A stretch of 12,658 bases of DNA. It comes from Nitrospirota bacterium (GTDB lineage: Bacteria > Nitrospirota > Thermodesulfovibrionia > Thermodesulfovibrionales > SM23-35). Both the position numbers and the translations under genes were made by a program. Shown piece by piece: positions 1-7,186 of this stretch. The notes beneath the pieces were generated by a model that was not told where the DNA came from, did no database searches, and worked only from the letters and a program-made list of their open reading frames with translations. Positions within the stretch are counted from its first letter, which is position 1, and each line of letters starts with the position of its first letter. The stretch is taken from NCBI GenBank assembly GCA_029883145.1, contig JAOUJR010000018.1, positions 1-12,658 of the forward strand. Direction: 5' to 3'.

Positions 1-121
1 CATAAAGAGAAGATTGTTTTGTGACAACAAGTCCTCTTTTTTGCAAAAGTTCTATTGCGCGCAGGCAATTTTTTTGTCTGTCACCGAGGTTAGAGCCAAT
101 ACCAATATACACAATAGACAT
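1..121 (-). CDS. folK: FolK (HPPK), N-terminal fragment, cut by the window edge
   Basis: Forty codons read down from an ATG at 121 begin MSIVYIGIGSNLGDRQKN. This is the hallmark start of 6-hydroxymethyl-7,8-dihydropterin pyrophosphokinase: first beta strand, the GSNLGDR loop, then a helix ending in AIELL. The enzyme transfers pyrophosphate from ATP to the pterin in folate synthesis in the cytoplasm. The catalytic Asp pair and most of the protein lie outside the window. The gene starts 57 bp after the stop of the aminotransferase on the same strand with no terminator between, so co-transcription is likely. Only a weak purine stretch precedes the ATG. The identification rests on the N-terminal motif alone, but that motif is quite specific. 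Confidence 0.82.
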   Translation of the reverse strand, partial: MSIVYIGIGSNLGDRQKNCLRAIELLQKRGLVVTKQSSLY

Positions 122-178
122 CTTTAAACCAAATAATTCAATTAAAAAGATGTAAAGGTAACGTCTGCAACATTTATG

Positions 179-1354
179 TTACAGAATCCCTTGTATTCTT
201 TCAACCGCCTCTTTAATCCTTCCCACAGATGCAGTGAGTGCAAACCTCACATATCCTTCTCCTGCCTCTCCAAAACCATTCCCGGGTGTTGCGAGTACTC
301 CTGCCCTGTCCAGAATGTATTTGACAAAACTCATTGAATCAAAATTGGATGGCACCTTTACCCATAAATAAAACGTTGCTTTTGGTTTTATGAGATGCAT
401 ACCGAGTTTTTTAAGCCCATTATAAAGTGCATCTCTTCTCATTTGATAGGTTTTTCTTATCTTTGAGAGGATATCATCACCTGTATCAAGTGCGACAATG
501 GATGCTTCCTGGATGGCCTGAAAAATACCCGAATCAAGGTTTGTCTTTATCTTTCCAAGCCCGGCGATAACTTCCCTGTTGCCAACAGCAAAGCCTATTC
601 TCCATCCCGTCATATTGTATGTTTTTGAGAGCGAATGAAATTCGATGCCCACATTTTTTGCACCCGGTATCTGCATAAAGCTCACCGGTCTCTTATTATC
701 ATAAAATATCTCCGAATACGACGCATCATGGCATACTATGATATTGTTTCTCAATGCAATAGTTATCAGCTCTTCATAGAATTTTTGGGATGCGACGACT
801 GACGTAGGATTATTGGGATAATTGATAAAGATCATTTTTGCATTTGCTAATACTCTATGCGGTATTATGGTAAAATCAGGTAAAAAATTATTCTCCTCTT
901 TCAACGGCATTAAATAACTTTTCCCCCCGGCAAACAAAGTGCCGGCAGAATACACAGGGTAGCCAGGAGACGGCACAAGCACAGTATCACCAGGATTGAC
1001 AAATGCCAACGGGATGTGGCCTATACCTTCCTTCGAACCAATTAACGAGAGTACTTCTGTATCTGGATCAAGTTTCACATGAAATCTCTTCTTATACCAT
1101 CTCGCAACAGCCTCTCTATATGAACGCATACCCTCGTACGATGGGTAACGGTGATGAGCAGGGTTTTCAACAGCCTTTTTCATAGCATTCACTATATGAT
1201 GCGGCGTAGGGATGTCAGGATCACCAATGCTTAAATCTATGACATCAATGCCGCTCTCTATCGCCTTTTGTTTCATTTTGTCTATGGATGCAAACAGATA
1301 AGGCGGAAAATACTTCAAGCGTGAAGCAAGTTCAACAGAAATCATTTTTCTCAA
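179..1354 (-). CDS. dapL: PLP-dependent class I/II aminotransferase, LL-diaminopimelate aminotransferase type
   Basis: This 391-residue fold-type I aminotransferase most resembles DapL, which converts tetrahydrodipicolinate and glutamate to LL-diaminopimelate for lysine and peptidoglycan synthesis. Visible features are LPPYLF-like YFPPYLFASID near residues 15-25, the substrate loop IGDPDIPTP (43-51), YPSYEG (70-75), NYPNNPT (178-184), Asp210 and Tyr213 for the cofactor ring, and the PLP lysine Lys244 in SLSKTYNMTGWR with Arg252. The C-terminal VRFAL carries the substrate-carboxylate Arg. Length is normal for the family. I chose the TTG at 1354 because a GGGGGGAG Shine-Dalgarno lies 5 nt upstream. 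A GTG at 1390 would extend the frame, but a TATAAT box sits inside that extension. An ATG at 1345 is possible but far from the ribosome site. An alanine- or aspartate-type aminotransferase cannot be excluded from sequence alone. Confidence 0.85.
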   Translation of the reverse strand: MRKMISVELASRLKYFPPYLFASIDKMKQKAIESGIDVIDLSIGDPDIPTPHHIVNAMKKAVENPAHHRYPSYEGMRSYREAVARWYKKRFHVKLDPDTEVLSLIGSKEGIGHIPLAFVNPGDTVLVPSPGYPVYSAGTLFAGGKSYLMPLKEENNFLPDFTIIPHRVLANAKMIFINYPNNPTSVVASQKFYEELITIALRNNIIVCHDASYSEIFYDNKRPVSFMQIPGAKNVGIEFHSLSKTYNMTGWRIGFAVGNREVIAGLGKIKTNLDSGIFQAIQEASIVALDTGDDILSKIRKTYQMRRDALYNGLKKLGMHLIKPKATFYLWVKVPSNFDSMSFVKYILDRAGVLATPGNGFGEAGEGYVRFALTASVGRIKEAVERIQGIL

Positions 1355-1359
1355 GGCCA

Positions 1360-1367
1360 CTCCCCCC
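1360..1367 (-). promoter_or_regulatory. Shine-Dalgarno that fixes the dapL start
   Basis: GGGGGGAG on the minus strand lies 5 nt before the TTG at 1354 and 14 nt before the ATG at 1345. The spacing favours the TTG start and argues against the upstream GTG at 1390. Confidence 0.6.
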
Positions 1368-1381
1368 GATATTTTCACATT

Positions 1382-1387
1382 ATTATA
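1382..1387 (-). promoter_or_regulatory. -10 box (TATAAT) of the dapL promoter
   Basis: A perfect TATAAT on the minus strand lies about 28 nt upstream of the TTG start. The hexamer 17 bp further upstream (TTAATA) is a poor -35. Transcription would begin near 1375, inside the longest open frame, so the extra N-terminal codons could not be translated from this message. Confidence 0.45.
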
Positions 1388-1449
1388 CACTACTATTTAT
1401 GACCTATTAAAGAAAAATTATACCGAAATGAATAAGAGCGATTTCAACT

Positions 1450-1480
1450 AAAAAAAGGGCACTGAGTTCTCAGTGCCCTT
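1450..1480 (-). terminator. Rho-independent terminator of the Lys-rich exported protein gene
   Basis: An 11-12 bp perfect stem (AAGGGCACTGAG against CTCAGTGCCCTT, 1455-1480) with a 2-4 nt loop is followed on the minus strand by seven T residues (1456 to 1450). It begins 18 nt after the stop of the 1498-1980 gene and insulates dapL from upstream transcription. Confidence 0.9.
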
Positions 1481-1497
1481 ATACTATCGAACTGAAA

Positions 1498-1980
1498 TTA
1501 CTTCTTCTTCTCTACCGGCTTTGCTGCAGGTTCTGCTGCCTTCTTCTCTTCCTTCTTCATCTCTTTCTTCTCAGCTTTCTTCTCAGGAGCAACAGTTATG
1601 CTTTTTGCAATCTTCTTTCCGTCTTTCTCTTCAAACTTAACCCTGGCCTTGTCACCGACTTTCAGATCTGCAACGGTTTTCTTGTCCTTGCCAATCTTGA
1701 CAGCGGTCTTATCGTCAAATGCAAAAACCTCTTCAATTGCTTTGTCTTTTGCCTTCTTCGTTACGGCAATGGTTTTCTTTTCCTTGTCGATTGCTTTGAC
1801 CTCTCCGGTAAACTGTTTTACTACCTTCTTTTCTACCTTCTTCTCTGCCTTCTTCTCTACAGGAGCTACTGCCTTCTTCTCTACAGGAGCTACTGCCTTC
1901 TTCTCCTCAGCTGCGATTGCGATTGAGGCAACGGCAAATACAAAAAGCATTGCAACTATAATTGCTATAGCCTTCTTCAT
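1498..1980 (-). CDS. Lys/Glu/Ala-rich exported protein with a small beta-barrel-like core (unknown function)
   Basis: This 160-residue protein begins with a classic signal peptide (MKKAIAIIVAMLFVFAVASIAIAA), with cleavage expected near residues 23-24, so it should be exported. A Lys/Glu/Ala/Pro/Val segment with two exact KKAVAPVE repeats (about 27-42) leads into a compact core (about 56-130). The core pattern is FTGEVKAID, a Lys-rich strand, VADLKVGDKARVKFEEKDGK and IAKSITV. It resembles the DUF5666-like OB-type domains of small secreted bacterial proteins. The tail (131-160) is again Lys/Glu/Ala repeats, so the mature protein is highly charged. The start is the ATG at 1980, preceded by a full AAAGGAGGTGAT ribosome site; a GTG at 1989 falls inside that site and is rejected. 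It has its own terminator and a sigma54-like promoter upstream. Function is unknown; the core assignment is by pattern only. Confidence 0.8.
   Translation of the reverse strand: MKKAIAIIVAMLFVFAVASIAIAAEEKKAVAPVEKKAVAPVEKKAEKKVEKKVVKQFTGEVKAIDKEKKTIAVTKKAKDKAIEEVFAFDDKTAVKIGKDKKTVADLKVGDKARVKFEEKDGKKIAKSITVAPEKKAEKKEMKKEEKKAAEPAAKPVEKKK
1845..1905 (-). repeat. 24-bp tandem repeat inside the Lys-rich protein gene
   Basis: The stretch has a perfect 24-bp period over about 2.5 copies and encodes KKAVAPVE twice plus a partial third unit. The copies are identical at the DNA level, which suggests recent duplication or conversion and possible length variation between strains. Confidence 0.85.
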
Positions 1981-1984
1981 CCAA

Positions 1985-1996
1985 ATCACCTCCTTT
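1985..1996 (-). promoter_or_regulatory. Full-length Shine-Dalgarno of the Lys-rich protein gene
   Basis: AAAGGAGGTGAT is an almost complete match to the 16S rRNA 3' end and lies just before the ATG at 1980. It predicts strong translation and settles the start, since the alternative GTG at 1989 is part of the ribosome site itself. Confidence 0.85.
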
Positions 1997-2041
1997 CATA
2001 GATTGTTTAGATTATCAAAGTCTATCAAACGGAATTAAATA

Positions 2042-2058
2042 TACAATATCCATGCCAG
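2042..2058 (-). promoter_or_regulatory. Candidate sigma54 (-24/-12) promoter for the Lys-rich protein gene
   Basis: The minus strand reads CTGGCATGGATATTGTA. The GG and the GT of TTGTA are separated by exactly 10 nt, as the GG and GC are in the sigma54 consensus (TGGCACG, four bases, TTGCW). The deviations are CAT for CAC and GT for GC at -12. It lies about 60 nt upstream of the ATG at 1980 and about 90 nt downstream of an NtrC-family sigma54 activator gene. The -12 mismatch lowers confidence. Confidence 0.4.
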
Positions 2059-2148
2059 CGAAATCAAGTGAAAATAGATGATAAAAATTAAAGCAGGAGA
2101 CCACTTTTGAGCAAATTATAAATCTGGATATAAGAACCTACTCCCTTT

Positions 2149-3531
2149 TTAAGGAGCATCTTCCTCTTTTGGGGAGGAACTTTCCAGTCTGAATTTTTCC
2201 CATCTATACCAGAAGGTTTTATAACTCATGCCAAGAAGTCTCGCTGCCTTTGCTGCGACATTGTTTGCCTTTGCCATTGCCTTTCTCAAAAGTTCTTTTT
2301 CCATCTCTTCAAAATTCATTCCCTCATCCGGCAAATCAAAATCAAGAATACTCTCCCTTTGAAAAAACCTTAATTCGCTATTGATATCCTTAAGATGTAT
2401 TGTATGAGCTTCACATATAAGAACAGCTCGTTCTACGACAGATTCAAGTTGTCTTATATTTCCCGGCCAGTGATACTCGATGAGTGCCTTCATTGCATTC
2501 TCTTCAATTCCCTTTATTCTCTTTCCAAACTCATGGTTATATTTGTTAATGAAAAAGGTTACAAGTTCCGGGATGTCTTCTTTTCTCTCGCGTAATGGCG
2601 GAAGTTTTATGGTGATAACCTTCAGCCTGTAATATAGGTCCTCCCTGAAGTTCTTTTTTACAAGTTCTTTTTCAAGGTCTTTGTTTGTTGCTGAGAGTAT
2701 TCGAACGTCAATTTTTATATTCTCTCTCCCCCCGATCCTTCTTATTTCTTTATCCTGAAGCACTCTGAGGATTTTCGACTGTGTCAAGAGCGGGAGATCT
2801 CCAATCTCGTCAAGGAATATTGTTCCCCCATTTGTAGATTCAAAAAGCCCTATATTCCTTGATGTCGCACCAGTGAAAGCACCCGGCTCATGCCCGAAAA
2901 GCTCACTTTCTATCAAATTTTCCGGGATTGCAGCACAGTTCACTGCGGTAAATGGCTTTGCCCGCCTCGGACTGTTATAGTGCATCGCTCTCGCGATAAG
3001 CTCTTTACCTGTACCGCTTTCACCAAGTATGAGGACAGTTGCATGACTTGAAGAGACCTTATTCATTATCTCGATCGCTTCCTGCATCTTCTTTGAACTT
3101 CCGACAATACCTTCTATACTGAACTTATCGAAAAGTGCTCTCTGAAGTTGAAGATTTTCCTTAAGAAGGGATGTCCTTTCAACAGCCCGTTTAACAGTTA
3201 AGAGTAATGTATCTCTATCAAGAGGTTTTGTGAGATAATCAAATGCGCCTTTCTTTATTGCTTCTACCGCAGATGATATCGTCCCGTGTGCAGTGATAAT
3301 GACCATTGTCGGCTCATAAGTTTCTTTAGGGATCAATTCAATAAATTCTATACCGTCCATGCCTTCCATCTTGAGGTCCGTGAGCACTACATCAGGACTA
3401 AATTTCTTCATAATCTTCAGTCCTTCTTCACCTGACGAAGCAGTATAGGTCTCGTATCCTTCATCATCAAGTATTGTTTTCACTATTTCCCTCTGAAGAG
3501 GTTCATCGTCAACGACAAGTACAACAGACAT
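2149..3531 (-). CDS. NtrC-family sigma54-dependent response regulator
   Basis: This 460-residue cytoplasmic transcription activator has three complete domains. The receiver (1-120) has acidic Asp8/Asp9, phosphoacceptor Asp52, Thr80 and Lys102. The AAA+ sigma54-interaction domain (about 140-375) has Walker A GESGTGKE (170-177), the sigma54-contacting GAFTGA loop (217-222) and Walker B IFLDEIGDLP with Asp241/Glu242. The C-terminal Fis-type helix-turn-helix (about 423-449) reads NNVAAKAARLLGMSYKTFWYRW. All key residues are present, so it should be phosphorylated by the adjacent kinase, oligomerise and open sigma54 promoters. It starts at an ATG 9 bp after the kinase stop, and its ribosome site overlaps that stop, implying co-translation. 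Many ZraR/AtoC-like regulators share this layout, so the signal and regulon cannot be named. Confidence 0.95.
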   Translation of the reverse strand: MSVVLVVDDEPLQREIVKTILDDEGYETYTASSGEEGLKIMKKFSPDVVLTDLKMEGMDGIEFIELIPKETYEPTMVIITAHGTISSAVEAIKKGAFDYLTKPLDRDTLLLTVKRAVERTSLLKENLQLQRALFDKFSIEGIVGSSKKMQEAIEIMNKVSSSHATVLILGESGTGKELIARAMHYNSPRRAKPFTAVNCAAIPENLIESELFGHEPGAFTGATSRNIGLFESTNGGTIFLDEIGDLPLLTQSKILRVLQDKEIRRIGGRENIKIDVRILSATNKDLEKELVKKNFREDLYYRLKVITIKLPPLRERKEDIPELVTFFINKYNHEFGKRIKGIEENAMKALIEYHWPGNIRQLESVVERAVLICEAHTIHLKDINSELRFFQRESILDFDLPDEGMNFEEMEKELLRKAMAKANNVAAKAARLLGMSYKTFWYRWEKFRLESSSPKEEDAP

Positions 3532-3540
3532 TGTTTTCTC

Positions 3541-4968
3541 CTATCCTCGTTGTATAGGAAAAGAGAGTGTCATAGTGCTCCCCTTGCCTTCTCTACTCAA
3601 AAAATCTACCTTTCCATTATGTTCTTCAATAACCCTTTTTGTCATAGCAAGTCCCAGGCCAAGGCCTGCATCTTTTGTCGTGAAAAACGGGTTAAAGACT
3701 TTTGCTAAATTCTCCTTAGAGAGACCCATTCCTGTATCCTCAATAATAATAGAAGCTTTGCTGTTGGAGGTCTCTGTACTTATTATAAGTTTTCCACCAT
3801 CGGGCATCGCCTGAAACGCATTGAGGACCACATTAAAGATACAGGTCTTCACGAGCTCAGGGTCTAAATAAAGCCTGGGAAGCACCCCATACTGTTTCAC
3901 TATTTCAATATTGTCTTTTTCTGCTTTTGCCCATACAAGCTCTATTACCTCTTCAATCAGATTCACAACATCCACTTCCCGAAGGCTCAGCTTTAAGGGT
4001 TTTCCATAGTCGAGGAAATCTCCCACAAGGTTATTAAGTCTCTGAATCTCCTGTTTTATACTTGCCATGAGTGATTCAAACTTATCCTCCTTATCATTCT
4101 CTGATGGTGCATATCTTTCCCTTAAATGGTCTATACTCAGACTTATAAAATTAAGGGGATTCCTGAGTTCATGAGCAATACTTCTTGAAAGCTGACCTAC
4201 TGCAGACAGGTGCTCTGCCTCACGTAGTCTTTCTTCAAGCGCACGCTCATCCCTGAGTTTTTGAATCATATAATTAAAGCTTTGTGTCAGTTCACCTATT
4301 TCGTCTTTTCTGTCCGTAGTAAGGTTTGGCGTCAAATCACCTGCTGCAACCCTCCGTGCAGCATCAACGACATTATGGATTGGTTTTGTGTACATCCATG
4401 AAAAAAACATCGCAATAATTATTCCAAGGCCGAATACAAAAAGAGTTGCGATTACCCTTTTTATAGCACTCATCCTCAGGACATCTGAAAAATCATCTAT
4501 ATTAATTTGCAGATGAATATATCCATATTGTGTATTATCGGCAATTACAGGCAAAATAACGTTATAAGCCTTCCCCTCTTTTGAAACAGGCTCTCCCAGT
4601 TCTGCCTTTATGATGCGCTGCTTCTTTTTCACACTGACTGGTTCCCCTACTTTTGTCGGGTTTGTACTCGCAATGATTTTATCTGTAGTACTGATAACTG
4701 AAATCTCTTTCACGCCTTTTGCATTCAACTTTTGAAGATAATTATAGAGCCGCATCTCGTCTGTAGAACCACTACCCGTGACTTCTTCAACACCGACCTG
4801 AATAGCCTTTGAAAGGTCGGCTGTTTGGTTTTCAAGTTCCTTGAGTAAAGCCTTTTCTGTCTGCCCATAAAAAAAGAGGAGTATCAAGACAAGAATGAAA
4901 GTGAGGAAAAGCATCATCCCGATTAATTTATTATTTAAGGAGAGATTAAGAAAATAATTTCTAATCAT
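3541..4968 (-). CDS. Membrane-bound sensor histidine kinase
   Basis: This 475-residue kinase is partner to the sigma54 regulator that follows 9 bp later. It has a transmembrane helix at about 14-34, an extracytoplasmic domain at about 35-167 ending in a single-Cache-like pattern (KEISVIS, YNVILPVI, GYIHLQINI), and a second helix at about 168-193. A HAMP linker (about 190-245, KPI ... AAGDLT ... DEIGELTQSFN) follows. The HisKA domain has His266 in SRSIAHELRNPLN. The ATPase domain has N-box Asn383, G1 DTGMG (411-415), F-box NPFFTTKD and G2 GLGLG (435-439). All catalytic motifs are intact, so an active kinase/phosphatase is expected. The Cache-like domain suggests sensing of a periplasmic small molecule, but the ligand is not deducible. 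It is divergent to the liv operon. Confidence 0.94.
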   Translation of the reverse strand: MIRNYFLNLSLNNKLIGMMLFLTFILVLILLFFYGQTEKALLKELENQTADLSKAIQVGVEEVTGSGSTDEMRLYNYLQKLNAKGVKEISVISTTDKIIASTNPTKVGEPVSVKKKQRIIKAELGEPVSKEGKAYNVILPVIADNTQYGYIHLQINIDDFSDVLRMSAIKRVIATLFVFGLGIIIAMFFSWMYTKPIHNVVDAARRVAAGDLTPNLTTDRKDEIGELTQSFNYMIQKLRDERALEERLREAEHLSAVGQLSRSIAHELRNPLNFISLSIDHLRERYAPSENDKEDKFESLMASIKQEIQRLNNLVGDFLDYGKPLKLSLREVDVVNLIEEVIELVWAKAEKDNIEIVKQYGVLPRLYLDPELVKTCIFNVVLNAFQAMPDGGKLIISTETSNSKASIIIEDTGMGLSKENLAKVFNPFFTTKDAGLGLGLAMTKRVIEEHNGKVDFLSREGKGSTMTLSFPIQRG

Positions 4969-4992
4969 TCGTTTTTTATCTCTATAATGTTA

Positions 4993-5022
4993 ATTGTAAA
5001 CTATAGCTCGGGTATCTCTCAA
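4993..5022 (-). promoter_or_regulatory. Promoter of the kinase-regulator operon
   Basis: On the minus strand TTGAGA (5022-5017) and TACAAT (4998-4993) are separated by 18 bp. This is a good sigma70-type match and places the transcription start near 4986, about 18 nt upstream of the kinase ATG. Confidence 0.55.
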
Positions 5023-5088
5023 GATATTAAAAACCTTTCTATTGAATACTTCATTTTTGCCTCATTGCTCCAAAACGTTATTTCTTTC

Positions 5089-5097
5089 TGTTACAAT
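5089..5097 (+). promoter_or_regulatory. Extended -10 promoter of the liv operon
   Basis: TGTTACAAT matches an extended -10 (TG, one base, TACAAT) and ends 6 nt before the livH ATG. No good -35 is seen at the usual distance. Transcription would start at or next to the ATG at 5104, consistent with the absence of a Shine-Dalgarno there. Confidence 0.4.
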
Positions 5098-5103
5098 CTT
5101 TAT

Positions 5104-6006
5104 ATGCTCTTACAGCAGCTGATAAATGGCCTCACGCTCGGAAGCGTCTATGCACTCATTGCACTCGGTTATACCATGGTCTATGGCATCCTCGAACTTA
5201 TCAACTTTGCTCATGGCGAGATTTATATGCTCGGCGCTTATCTCGGCATTATCCTCATGGTCTTCTTTACTGCTATAGGTCTGACATCCTACAGCCTTTC
5301 CCTTTCCTTAATCCTCACCTTTTTATTATCAATAATCTTTTGTGCTTCCTATGGGTTCACAATGGAAAAGATTGCCTATAAACCCTTGAGAAAGGCTCCC
5401 CGACTAAGTCCACTTATAAGTGCAATCGGCGTATCAATATTCCTGCAGAATTATGTGATGCTCACACAAGGGGCTACAGATAAAGTATTCCCGCATCTTT
5501 TTGAAAGTTCCACCGTCACCTTTTTATCAGTGAGCATGACCTCTCTCCAGATATTTATTATACTCACCTCTGCAGTAGTGATGGTATCCCTTCGCTTATT
5601 TGTGAAAAATACGAAAATAGGGAAAGCAATGCGGGCTGTTGCACAGGACAAGATAATGGCCTCTCTTTTAGGTATAAACATAGACACTGTTATCTCAGTC
5701 ACATTCATCATAGGTTCGGGTCTTGCTGCGATCGCAGGACTTATGGTTGCGATGTATTACGGTCTGGTGAACTATTTTATAGGGTATATCGCAGGGATAA
5801 AGGCGTTTACTGCAGCGGTCCTCGGTGGAATAGGCAGCATACGCGGTGCGATGTTTGGAGGTCTGCTGCTTGGACTTGTCGAAAGCCTTGGTGCGAGTTA
5901 TATATCAAGTGAGTACAAAGATGCCTATGCGTTCATCATTCTGGTCATCATATTACTTGTGAAACCAGGCGGGCTCTTTGGCAAGGCAGAACTGGAAAAG
6001 GTTTAA
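5104..6006 (+). CDS. livH: Branched-chain amino acid ABC transporter permease LivH
   Basis: This 300-residue integral membrane permease of the Liv (HAAT) family forms the translocation channel with LivM. It begins MLLQQLINGLTLGSVYALIALGYTMVYGILELINFAHGE, the conserved LivH start. The cytoplasmic EAA-type coupling loop follows (MRAVAQDKIMASLLGI), and the protein ends with AFTAAVLGGIGSIRGAMFGG. Several hydrophobic helices span the length, and the size is normal. The frame is open back to an ATG at 4987, but those 39 residues do not resemble any LivH, so I start at 5104. There is no ribosome site before this ATG. It is first in the livHMGF operon, with livM starting 16 bp after its stop. Substrate could be Leu/Ile/Val or another amino acid or amide; family members vary. 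Confidence 0.92.
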   Translation: MLLQQLINGLTLGSVYALIALGYTMVYGILELINFAHGEIYMLGAYLGIILMVFFTAIGLTSYSLSLSLILTFLLSIIFCASYGFTMEKIAYKPLRKAPRLSPLISAIGVSIFLQNYVMLTQGATDKVFPHLFESSTVTFLSVSMTSLQIFIILTSAVVMVSLRLFVKNTKIGKAMRAVAQDKIMASLLGINIDTVISVTFIIGSGLAAIAGLMVAMYYGLVNYFIGYIAGIKAFTAAVLGGIGSIRGAMFGGLLLGLVESLGASYISSEYKDAYAFIILVIILLVKPGGLFGKAELEKV

Positions 6007-6022
6007 GCGTGAGAGAAAAAAT

Positions 6023-7186
6023 ATGAATGAAGTACGAGAGGGGAAAAAGGAAGAAAAACGTTACGGCATAAAGCCATTAGTGATCGCATTATGGTTTGCC
6101 TTGCTTTTGCTGCCCTTTAATGGACTGCGTGCTGCGTTAATCCTTTTTGTCGTTCTTTCAATTTCCATTGTTGTTTGTAAATTTCTTTTCCTTTATAAAA
6201 AGATAGTTTTTGAAGGGTTACAGACTTTTCACAACAAAATAAAAACAGTCAGGGTCTTCTCTGCTCCATCAGCGCTTATGATTCGTTCCCTATCACTCAT
6301 ATTCCTTTTTATCTTTCCTTTTATTGCCACAGATTATTTCATTGATGTAGCTATCCTTTCAGGTATTTATATTATTCTCGCACTCGGGCTAAACATTGTC
6401 GTTGGATTCGCAGGACTTCTCAATCTCGGGTTTGTCGCCTTCTATGCAATTGGTGCTTACACATATGCCATCCTGAACACACGATTCGGACTTGATTTTT
6501 GGTCAGCGCTCCCTTTTTCTATAGGGTTTACTACCTTTGCCGGATTCTTGCTGGCAATACCTGCTTTGCGCCTGAGGGGTGATTACCTCGCTATTGTCAC
6601 ACTCGGTTTTGGTGAAATCGTCCGTCTTATCCTTAATAACTGGGACAGTGTCACTTTAGGGCCAAACGGAATTTCAGGAATCGCTCCACCGGTACTTATG
6701 TCCATATCTCTCGGAAAACTTTCCTATTATTACTACTTTGTCCTGTCACTGGTGATCCTTACGGTTTTTGTCACAAGGAGGGTCTATTCCTCAAGGTTAG
6801 GAAGGGCATGGGTAGCCATAAGAGAAGATGAGATCGCTTCTTCTGCCATGGGCATAAACACCACGATGTATAAACTTTATGCAATGGCATTTGGTGCTTT
6901 CTGGGCTGGACTTGCAGGCGCCACCTTTGCAGGGAAGATGCAATTCGTATCCCCTGAAAGTTTTACATTCATGGAATCTGTCCTGATAGTAAGCATGGTC
7001 ATTATCGGCGGGCTCGGGAGCATTCCCGGTGTCATTTTAGGTGCAACTATCCTGGTTATTCTTCCTGAGATTCTCCGTGAGGTTCAACTTTACAGGATGC
7101 TCGCACTCGGTGCCGGTCTCGTACTCCTTATGACATTCAGACCTCAGGGGTTGCTTGGAGGAAAAGGTGTATCTCTTAGAGGTTAA
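6023..7186 (+). CDS. livM: Branched-chain amino acid ABC transporter permease LivM
   Basis: This 387-residue permease is partner to LivH. Its N-terminal section (about 1-100) has two or three extra hydrophobic segments around a charged stretch, as in long LivM proteins such as that of E. coli. The conserved core follows: IYIILALGLNIVVGFAGLLNLGFVAFYAIGAY pattern, LRLRGDYLAIVTLGFGEIVRL, GPNGISGI, GRAWVAIREDEIA (coupling loop), FVSPESFTF, VIIGGLGSIPGV and FRPQGLLGG. The ATG at 6023 is chosen because GAGAG lies about 8 nt upstream; an ATG at 5978 would overlap livH by 29 bp and add 15 very basic residues. Its end overlaps the start of livG by 20 bp, typical of translational coupling. Confidence 0.92.
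   Translation: MNEVREGKKEEKRYGIKPLVIALWFALLLLPFNGLRAALILFVVLSISIVVCKFLFLYKKIVFEGLQTFHNKIKTVRVFSAPSALMIRSLSLIFLFIFPFIATDYFIDVAILSGIYIILALGLNIVVGFAGLLNLGFVAFYAIGAYTYAILNTRFGLDFWSALPFSIGFTTFAGFLLAIPALRLRGDYLAIVTLGFGEIVRLILNNWDSVTLGPNGISGIAPPVLMSISLGKLSYYYYFVLSLVILTVFVTRRVYSSRLGRAWVAIREDEIASSAMGINTTMYKLYAMAFGAFWAGLAGATFAGKMQFVSPESFTFMESVLIVSMVIIGGLGSIPGVILGATILVILPEILREVQLYRMLALGAGLVLLMTFRPQGLLGGKGVSLRG
7157..7161 (+). promoter_or_regulatory. Shine-Dalgarno that fixes the livG GTG start
   Basis: GGAGG inside the last codons of livM lies 5 nt before the GTG at 7167. The alternative TTG at 7155 overlaps this site and so is unlikely to be the start. Confidence 0.6.

Noticed and set aside
1598..2038. 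146-residue plus-strand open frame opposite the Lys-rich protein gene
   Set aside because: It is the antisense shadow of Lys/Glu-rich codons (Phe/Ser-rich product), has no ribosome site, and the minus-strand gene has a signal peptide, strong ribosome site and terminator.
2133..2156. Possible hairpin (CTCCTT/AGGGAG) at the end of the response regulator gene
   Set aside because: The stem is six pairs with a G-U and no T-run follows, so it does not qualify as an intrinsic terminator.
5055..5080. TTTTTGCC and TTGCTCC considered as -12 parts of a sigma54 promoter for liv
   Set aside because: No GG dinucleotide lies at the required distance upstream.
4987..5103. 39-codon N-terminal extension of livH from the ATG at 4987
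   Set aside because: The residues do not resemble LivH, no ribosome site precedes the ATG, and the region carries promoters for both divergent operons.
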